From CAJPSE01 sp963514535 (lineage in GTDB: Bacteria > Synergistota > Synergistia > Synergistales > Aminobacteriaceae), in the NCBI GenBank assembly GCA_963514535.1, contig CAUPUB010000064.1:1-13094 (forward strand): 13,094 nucleotides of DNA. Reading direction: 5' to 3'. How positions within the stretch are numbered: position 1 is the first letter of the stretch; every line of letters starts with the position of its first letter. A program made the position numbers and the translations under genes. Shown one piece after another: positions 5,251 through 10,528 of this stretch. Under the pieces are notes generated by a model. It was given only the letters and a program-made list of their open reading frames with translations. It was not told where the DNA came from and ran no database searches.

Positions 5251-6988
5251 CCATCTCCTCCGTCCGCCCCAGGGAGGCGCTGTTGTCCAGCGTCAGGCTG
5301 ATGGTGATCGTCCCGTCGTCCGTTGTGGGAAGGAACTCCGAGCCGATGAACCCGCCAAGCCGAAGCGAGCCCCAGGTCAGCAGGAGCGTCAGGATCACGG
5401 CGATCAGCGGGAACCGCATCGCCCCGCGCAGCAGGAGGAGGAAGAGGTCCTGGAACCCCTCGAAGAGCCAATTCCACCAGCCCGTCAGAATGCGTCCCAG
5501 AAGGGGTGTCCTCGCGCTTCCCGGGCGAATGCGTGCCGCCAGGCAGGGCGTCACGGTCATGGTGACCCACAGGGAGAAGAGCGTGGCGTACACGATCGTC
5601 ACCGCGTAGGGCTTCAGGAACTGCCCGGCGATGCTGGACATCAGGGCGACAGGCATGAACACGCCCAGGTTCGTCAGCACGCCCGCCAGGACGGAGACGG
5701 AGATCTCCACGGTCCCCTCCTCCGCGGCCTCGAAGGGCGCGTACCCCATGTCCCGGTAGCGGTAGATGTTCTGGATGATCAGGATGGAGTTCATGACGAG
5801 GGTGCCCATGGAGAGGGCGAGCCCCAGGGAACTCATGAGGTTGAGGGTGTAGCCGTGCATCTGCATGGGGACGAAGGTCGCCATGAAGGCAACGGGCATG
5901 GAGACGGCCACGATGAAGGTAGCCGACAGGCGCCCCAGGAACAGGTAGATGACCAGGGCCGTCAGCAGGATGCCCACGCCGGTGTCGCGGATGACGTTCT
6001 TGACCGAGGTCTCAATGAAGCCGGTGTCGTCGTAGGTGTAGTTCATCCTGAAGGCGGGAAGGGATTTCATCGCATCGTCCAGAATGCGCTTGATCTCCTT
6101 CCCCGCCTCCACGACGTCGGCGTTGGCGCGCGGGCTGACCCGCATCTGGACGACCTCGCGTCCGTTGGCCCGGGCCATGGACCGGACGTCCTCCTCGCCG
6201 TCCACCACCTTGCCCAGGAGGGACAGCGGAACGGGCTGCCCGTCCGCGGTGGGGATCAGGATGTCCTCCAGCTGCTCCACCTCGTTGAACTCGCCCATCA
6301 GGCGCAGGGAGACCTCGTCCTTCTCCTGCGTGACGTATCCCGACGGATTGGTCTGGTTGTTGGCCGCTACGACCGAGCAGATCCTCTGATAGGAGACGCC
6401 GTAGTCGCTCAGCGCCGCGGGGTCCAGGACGATCTGGATCTCACGGTCCCGCCCTCCCACGACGTCCACCTGCCCCACGCCCTCGACGCGCGCGACAAGG
6501 GGCTTGATCCGGTCGTCGATGAACTTCTTGGCCTCCTTCTCGGGGAGCTCGGAGGTGAAGGAGGCGATCAGGAAGGGCTGGGCGTTGATGTCGAACTTCG
6601 TGGAGACCGGCTCGTCCGCGTCCCTGGGGAGGTCCGACACCTTGGCCTTGACCTTGTTGTTGACGTCCACCAGCGCCAGGTCGGGGTTCGTCCCCGACTC
6701 CATCTCGACGGCAAGCATCGACACGCCGTCGCGGGAGTAGCTCGTGATCGTCTTGAGCCCCTCCAGGTCGGAGAGGGCGTCCTCCAGAGGCTTGGAGACC
6801 AGCTGCTCGATCTCGTTGGGGCCGGCCCCCGTGTAGGTCGTCCGGACCAGGATGAACGGCAGCTCGACGCTGGGATAGAGCGTCACCCCCAGGCTCAGGT
6901 AGCTGCTGATGCCCAGCAGGACCCAGATAACGACCGAACAGCCCGTGAAGACCGGACGCTGGATGCAGAACCGTATGAAACCTCTCAT
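5147..6988 (-). CDS. RND efflux permease (HAE1/AcrB-type), N-terminal part of an interrupted gene
   Basis: First 613 codons of an inner-membrane resistance-nodulation-division pump that would export drugs or other amphiphiles with the adaptor encoded upstream. The start ATG 6988 has GAGGA 5 bases before it and lies 29 bases after the adaptor stop. TM1 covers about residues 12-33. Then come the typical LYPSVELPFILVRTTYTGAG, the porter segment with VDVNNKVKAKVSDLPRDADEP, and VEGVGQVDVVGGRDREIQI. Helices TM2-TM6 lie at about 337-353, 356-375, 384-407, 432-455 and 461-485, and TM7 near 524-546. The TM4 core is GTLVMNSILIIQNIYR: the two proton-relay aspartates of AcrB (407, 408) are Met399 and Asn400 here, and the Glu of 'ENI' is Gln. 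Residues after 582 are the abnormal homopolymer-coded stretch up to the premature TAA. The family call is firm; transport function and substrate are unknown. Confidence 0.9.
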   Translation of the reverse strand: MRGFIRFCIQRPVFTGCSVVIWVLLGISSYLSLGVTLYPSVELPFILVRTTYTGAGPNEIEQLVSKPLEDALSDLEGLKTITSYSRDGVSMLAVEMESGTNPDLALVDVNNKVKAKVSDLPRDADEPVSTKFDINAQPFLIASFTSELPEKEAKKFIDDRIKPLVARVEGVGQVDVVGGRDREIQIVLDPAALSDYGVSYQRICSVVAANNQTNPSGYVTQEKDEVSLRLMGEFNEVEQLEDILIPTADGQPVPLSLLGKVVDGEEDVRSMARANGREVVQMRVSPRANADVVEAGKEIKRILDDAMKSLPAFRMNYTYDDTGFIETSVKNVIRDTGVGILLTALVIYLFLGRLSATFIVAVSMPVAFMATFVPMQMHGYTLNLMSSLGLALSMGTLVMNSILIIQNIYRYRDMGYAPFEAAEEGTVEISVSVLAGVLTNLGVFMPVALMSSIAGQFLKPYAVTIVYATLFSLWVTMTVTPCLAARIRPGSARTPLLGRILTGWWNWLFEGFQDLFLLLLRGAMRFPLIAVILTLLLTWGSLRLGGFIGSEFLPTTDDGTITISLTLDNSASLGRTEEMVRRGGGGGPPLGGKSWVRGVVSTGGAPQRGKAIF

Positions 6989-7017
6989 GAAGGTCCTCGA
7001 TCCTGAAAAGGCAGCCC

Positions 7018-8121
7018 CTAAAGGGGCCGATCCTCGCCGAAGTCCAGGTTTTTGGAGACCGGGACGCCGTCGTAGAGGCTGCGGTTTCCGCTCACGATCA
7101 GCTCGTCCCCGACGCTGAGCCCCGAGGTCACGACGACCCTGCCGCCGCGCCCCGAGCCCGTCGTGATCGTCACGCTCCGCGCCACGTCGCCGGAGGCGAC
7201 GTAGACCGACTGCGCGTTGCCCCTGTAGATCACGACGTCGGACGGGATGACGATGACGTCGTCCTTCTTCTCCACCAGGAAGCGCCCCTCGACGTAGGTC
7301 CCGGGCAGCACGCCGGCGTCCGGCTCCAGCCCCACGACCACGGGATACAGCCCCGAACCGCTCTGCGCCTCGGGGCTGACGCGCTTGACCCAGCCGACGC
7401 TCCGCGTCCCGTCGACGTAGATATCCACGGAGGTCTGCTTGTTGATGTTGAAGATGTCCTTCTTGGAGACCATCAGCTGCGCCTCCATTTCCGAGGGATC
7501 GACGATGGAGACGAGCGGCTTGCCCATCTCCGCCACCTCGCCCGGTTCCACGTTACGGGCCGAGACGATCCCGTCGATGCTGGCCTTGAGCTCCGTCCTC
7601 AAAAGGGTGGACTGCGAGCTCCTCAGCCTCGCCTCCTCCAACTTCAGGGCCGCATAGGCTTTGTCCACCTCGGCCTGCGAGACGCCGCCCTTCTTCCTCA
7701 GCTCGTCCAGGCGTTTGTAGTTCAGCTGGGCCTCGTCGTACCCCGTCCGACTGGCCTGGGCCCTGGCCGTTCGGTCGGCGGCCAGAAGCGAGACCACGGT
7801 CTGCCCCTTCTTGACACGGTCACCGACCTGGACATGGACGGCCCTCACGATCTCCCGCTCGAAGGTCGTGACGTCCTGGGTGTGCACGGCCTTGGCCTGG
7901 CCGTAATAGCTGCGCCAGCTCTCCCAGGGGCCGGGATTCAGGACCGTCGTGGTGACCGGGAAGCTGATCTTCTCCGCCGCCTCCAGGGACTTCAGGTTGG
8001 CCGCATCCTGCGAGAGCCTGGCGTTCACGGCAAGCCACACCGCCGCCCCCGCGAGCGCCAGCAGGAACACCCACAGCACGAACCTCAGTTTGTTCAAATA
8101 CGATGCCAAACGTCTCCACAT
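7018..8121 (-). CDS. RND efflux periplasmic adaptor (membrane fusion protein)
   Basis: Bridges the inner-membrane RND pump to an outer-membrane channel. The 367-residue product has the usual architecture: short cytoplasmic start, one membrane helix at about 13-33 (no lipobox cysteine, so anchored by the helix), and a first lipoyl half near 93-113 (VHVQVGDRVKKGQTVVSL). A coiled-coil hairpin of modest length follows at about 115-175, then the second lipoyl half (IDGIVSARNVEPGEVAEMGK, 182-201), a beta-barrel at about 208-285, and a membrane-proximal domain (VIVIPSDVVIYRG, 289-301). ATG 8121 is preceded by GGGGAGG with 8-base spacing. It lies 38 bases after the TetR stop and 29 bases before the permease start, so the three genes form one operon. 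No TolC-like channel gene is present in the window. Confidence 0.92.
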   Translation of the reverse strand: MWRRLASYLNKLRFVLWVFLLALAGAAVWLAVNARLSQDAANLKSLEAAEKISFPVTTTVLNPGPWESWRSYYGQAKAVHTQDVTTFEREIVRAVHVQVGDRVKKGQTVVSLLAADRTARAQASRTGYDEAQLNYKRLDELRKKGGVSQAEVDKAYAALKLEEARLRSSQSTLLRTELKASIDGIVSARNVEPGEVAEMGKPLVSIVDPSEMEAQLMVSKKDIFNINKQTSVDIYVDGTRSVGWVKRVSPEAQSGSGLYPVVVGLEPDAGVLPGTYVEGRFLVEKKDDVIVIPSDVVIYRGNAQSVYVASGDVARSVTITTGSGRGGRVVVTSGLSVGDELIVSGNRSLYDGVPVSKNLDFGEDRPL

Positions 8122-8159
8122 ACTTCATTCCTCCCCACAAACAAGACGACGACGACCCT

Positions 8160-8795
8160 TCACGGGGCCAGCATCCTCCGGCTCAGATCGTTCATGACCT
8201 CCAGATACCGGCGGGATATCCGCTCCGCCTCGTCGTCCGCACACGTTCCGCCGCGGCACATCACGCCGAACAGTTCGAGGTTCATCACCTTTCCGACGGC
8301 CCATATCAAGCGCTGGATCGTCACAGCCCCCAGATCGTCCCGAACGGCCCCAAGCCTCTGTCCGTTCTCTATGAACCGGGACAGGAAACGGATGGGGCGC
8401 TCGAACGCTTTCCAGAAGGGGTCGTCGAACGACAGGTCGCGCTCGCTCAGAATCATCAAGATGCGCCCAAAGGAAGGGTTCGCCATGAAGAAGGCGACCT
8501 CCCTCCGCCGATACGCCAAGACGGCGTCCCAGTACCCCTCCTTCGTCTCGGGGAACTCCAGGTCCTTTATCGCATCCAGGAAGCGCTCTCCGATGTCCTC
8601 GATGACCGTACAGAACAGGGCGTCCTTGTTCTCGAAGTAGTAATAGACCGCTCCCTTGCTGAGGCCGGAACGCTCTATGATCCTGTTGTAGGAGGCGTTC
8701 TGTAGGCCATGCTCGTTGAACTCCTCAATGGCCGCCTCGATCAGCCGCGCCTTTTTGTCGTCCTTCAGCCGTTCCTGCCTGACGATCTTCCTCAT
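8160..8795 (-). CDS. TetR/AcrR family transcriptional repressor of the efflux operon
   Basis: A dimeric ligand-responsive DNA-binding repressor of 211 residues, the normal TetR size. The N-terminal helix-turn-helix is clear at about 13-60: ARLIEAAIEEFNEHGLQNAS, then YNRIIERSGLSKGAVYYYFENKDALF, the classic TetR recognition region. The remaining residues are helical and variable, as expected for the ligand and dimer domain, so the inducer cannot be predicted. ATG 8795 is preceded closely by GGGAGGGAG. It is the first gene of the operon, ahead of adaptor and permease on the same strand. The promoter at 8884-8911 carries a palindrome between the -10 box and the gene, which strongly suggests that the protein represses its own operon. 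The regulatory link is inferred from position. Confidence 0.93.
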   Translation of the reverse strand: MRKIVRQERLKDDKKARLIEAAIEEFNEHGLQNASYNRIIERSGLSKGAVYYYFENKDALFCTVIEDIGERFLDAIKDLEFPETKEGYWDAVLAYRRREVAFFMANPSFGRILMILSERDLSFDDPFWKAFERPIRFLSRFIENGQRLGAVRDDLGAVTIQRLIWAVGKVMNLELFGVMCRGGTCADDEAERISRRYLEVMNDLSRRMLAP

Positions 8796-8851
8796 CTCCC
8801 TCCCGTCTCGACAAACCCAACCGATCTTGAATCCTTCGGTAAACTCTCCGG

Positions 8852-8869
8852 TTCGACCGGTCGGTCTAA
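8852..8869. promoter_or_regulatory. Likely TetR operator, 18-bp palindrome
   Basis: TTCGACCGGTCGGTCTAA is a near-perfect inverted repeat: arms TTcGACCG and CGGTCtAA around a 2-base centre, with one mismatch per arm. Its size and position (roughly +8 to +25 relative to the predicted minus-strand transcription start, 57 bases before the TetR start codon) fit a TetR-family binding site that blocks transcription of the operon. Confidence 0.75.
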
Positions 8870-8883
8870 TCCGTGATGAAGGG

Positions 8884-8911
8884 ATTATACTCCCTTCGTC
8901 ACAAAAGGCAA
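8884..8911 (-). promoter_or_regulatory. Promoter of the TetR-adaptor-permease operon
   Basis: On the minus strand TTGCCT (8911-8906) and a perfect TATAAT (8889-8884) are 16 bases apart, a good sigma-70-type promoter. It lies between the hemB terminator and the palindromic operator. Confidence 0.78.
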
Positions 8912-8928
8912 GAGGGCGGACACGCCCG

Positions 8929-8965
8929 AAAAAAAAAGCCTCCCATCCGCATGCGGAATGAGAGG
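8929..8965 (-). terminator. Rho-independent terminator of hemB
   Basis: On the minus strand, CCTCTCATTC pairs with GGATGGGAGG (10 pairs including two G-T, seven-base loop), between 8965 and 8939. This is followed by C and then nine T (8937-8929). It lies 50 bases beyond the hemB stop and isolates hemB from the efflux operon promoter just downstream. Confidence 0.82.
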
Positions 8966-9015
8966 TCGCAAAAGGGACGCCGGCGTTCCCCGCATTCGGA
9001 TCGGGGCCCTTGCGG

Positions 9016-9993
9016 CTACAGCTTTCCCTCGCGGATCCACTGGGCCAGGGGGAGCGCGAAATACGTCAGCAGGATGTCCGCTCCCGCCCGGACGAGGCAG
9101 ACAGCCGCCTCGGAGACGGCGCGCTCCTCGTCCACCCAGCCCCGCTCGGCCGCCGCCTTGATCATGGAGTACTCCCCGCTGACGGAATACGCGCCCACCG
9201 GCACGCAGCTCCGCTCCTTGACCGCGCGGAGCACGTCCAGGTACGGCAGCCCCGGCTTGACCATGATCATGTCCGCGCCCTCGTCCACGTCCAGCTGCGC
9301 CTCCCTTAGGGCCTCGCGGACGTTGCGGGGATCCATCTGGTAACCCCTCCTGTCCCCGAACGCGGGGGCCGATCCCGCCGCCTCGCGGAAGGGGCCGTAG
9401 AACGCCGAGGCGTATTTCACCGCGTAGGACAGGATCAGGGTCTCCTGCAGGCCGGCGGCGGAGAGCGCCGACCGCAGGGCCCCCACCCGGCCGTCCATCA
9501 TGTCGGACGGCGCCACCACGTCCGCCCCGGCACGGGCCTGCGAGACGGCCGTCCGCGCCAGGAGCTCGAGCGTCGGATCGTTGTCCACGGTCTCGCCCTT
9601 CAGCACCCCGCAGTGGCCGTGCGACGTGTACTCGCAGAGGCAGACGTCCGCGATCAGCGTCAGATCGGGAAAGCGCCGCTTCCCCTCGGCCAGCGAGCGC
9701 TGGATCACCCCATTCTCCGCCCAGGCCTGGCTGCCGGTCTCATCCTTGCGGTCCGGTATGCCGAAGAGCAGCACGGCCCCCAACCCGGCCTCGGCTGCGC
9801 GCTCCAGCACGCGCGGCAGCGTGTCCGGGCTGTAGCGCACCTGCCCCGGCATGGCCGGGATGTCCTCCTCGACGTTCGTCCCCTCGCGGACGAACACGGG
9901 ATACACCAGCATGGACGGCGAAAGGCGCGTCTCCTTCACCATACCGCGGATGGCGGCCGTGCGCCGCAGCCTTCTGGGCCTTACGATCATCAT
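9016..9993 (-). CDS. hemB: Porphobilinogen synthase (delta-aminolevulinic acid dehydratase)
   Basis: Condenses two 5-aminolevulinate molecules to porphobilinogen in tetrapyrrole (haem, sirohaem, cobalamin) synthesis in the cytosol. The 325-residue product has the normal length. The zinc site is complete, ADVCLCEYTSHGHCG with Cys118, Cys120 and Cys128, so this is a zinc-type rather than a magnesium-only enzyme. The catalytic lysines are Lys193 in SYAVKYASAFYGPFREA and Lys246 in MIMVKPGLPYLD. VVAPSDMMDGRVGALR (159-174) is also conserved. The start ATG 9993 has GAGGGGAG about 6 bases upstream. The next codon is also ATG, but the spacing favours the first. The gene has its own promoter (10040-10067) and terminator, and no other haem gene is next to it in this window. 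Confidence 0.97.
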   Translation of the reverse strand: MMIVRPRRLRRTAAIRGMVKETRLSPSMLVYPVFVREGTNVEEDIPAMPGQVRYSPDTLPRVLERAAEAGLGAVLLFGIPDRKDETGSQAWAENGVIQRSLAEGKRRFPDLTLIADVCLCEYTSHGHCGVLKGETVDNDPTLELLARTAVSQARAGADVVAPSDMMDGRVGALRSALSAAGLQETLILSYAVKYASAFYGPFREAAGSAPAFGDRRGYQMDPRNVREALREAQLDVDEGADMIMVKPGLPYLDVLRAVKERSCVPVGAYSVSGEYSMIKAAAERGWVDEERAVSEAAVCLVRAGADILLTYFALPLAQWIREGKL

Positions 9994-10039
9994 AACGATC
10001 TCCCCTCAAAAAAGAAAAGAATGGACGGTACTCGAGGTC

Positions 10040-10067
10040 ATTATAGCGCTCCCTGCAGCGACGGCAA
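10040..10067 (-). promoter_or_regulatory. Promoter of hemB
   Basis: On the minus strand TTGCCG (10067-10062) and a perfect TATAAT (10045-10040) are 16 bases apart. This is the same arrangement as the efflux-operon promoter. The predicted transcript has a leader of about 40 bases before hemB. Confidence 0.72.
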
Positions 10068-10259
10068 CCGCCCGGACCGCCGCCTCGACCAGCGCCTCGA
10101 GCGTGGCGGACGACGCCGTGGTCACGTTCGCAAACCCCGCCCCGGCGGCGGCACGCGCCGTCGTAGACCTCCGGACATGCAGTCGAGGCGAAGCCGCGGG
10201 GCGTAACGTCGACGCAGTGAGGTTACAACGCTTTTCTTCAGCCGGCCGCTTGTGCTTCC
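10046..10259. other. Intergenic stretch without an identifiable gene
   Basis: The 10046-10210 part is very GC-rich. Both strands are open in at least one frame, for example an Ala-rich minus-strand frame and an Ala-rich plus-strand frame. Neither has a ribosome-binding site or a recognisable motif, and the plus frame runs into the AT-richer promoter region after 10211. It may be old coding remnant or plain spacer. I see no RNA gene here. Confidence 0.5.
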
Positions 10260-10288
10260 TTGCATTTTTCAAATACTTTCGGTATAGT
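10260..10288 (+). promoter_or_regulatory. Candidate distal promoter of the surface-protein gene
   Basis: TTGCAT (10260-10265) and TATAGT (10283-10288) are 17 bases apart in a local AT-rich pocket. Just downstream ATGTCTAT occurs twice (10294-10301 and 10306-10313), a 12-base-spaced direct repeat that could bind a regulator. The leader would be about 235 bases. Confidence 0.6.
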
Positions 10289-10363
10289 AACAAATGTCTA
10301 TCCAGATGTCTATTCCCTCTATTCCAAGGGGGGCGTCTGCGCGTCTTGGGTCCGGCCAGCTTT

Positions 10364-10393
10364 TTGTCCGGGCCTGTAGGGGTAAGGTATAGT
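10364..10393 (+). promoter_or_regulatory. Candidate proximal promoter of the surface-protein gene
   Basis: TTGTCC (10364-10369) and TATAGT (10388-10393) are 18 bases apart. The -10 context GGTATAGT is identical to that of the distal candidate. The leader from here would be about 130 bases and is poor in C and rich in G and T from about 10430, ending in the GAGAGGAGG ribosome-binding site. Confidence 0.5.
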
Positions 10394-10528
10394 GATCTCT
10401 GGGGCCTTGGGGGTTGTGCCGAGGGCCGGGGGAGGTGAGTGAGGCATCTTGAGATGTTCGGGACTTTTGTTTCAGATGTTTCAGGGTGTGGATCTGCATT
10501 TTTGTGAGTTTGAGAGGAGGATGGGAAG

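Noticed and set aside
5082..5570. 162-codon minus-strand frame bridging the broken part of the permease
   Set aside because: For most of its length it is an out-of-frame reading of the permease. Only a few residues near the damaged stretch look plausible, consistent with local indels rather than a separate gene.
5855..7006. 383-codon plus-strand frame opposite the permease
   Set aside because: It is His/Asp/Arg/Gly-rich shadow sequence over a clear RND permease, without recognisable motifs.
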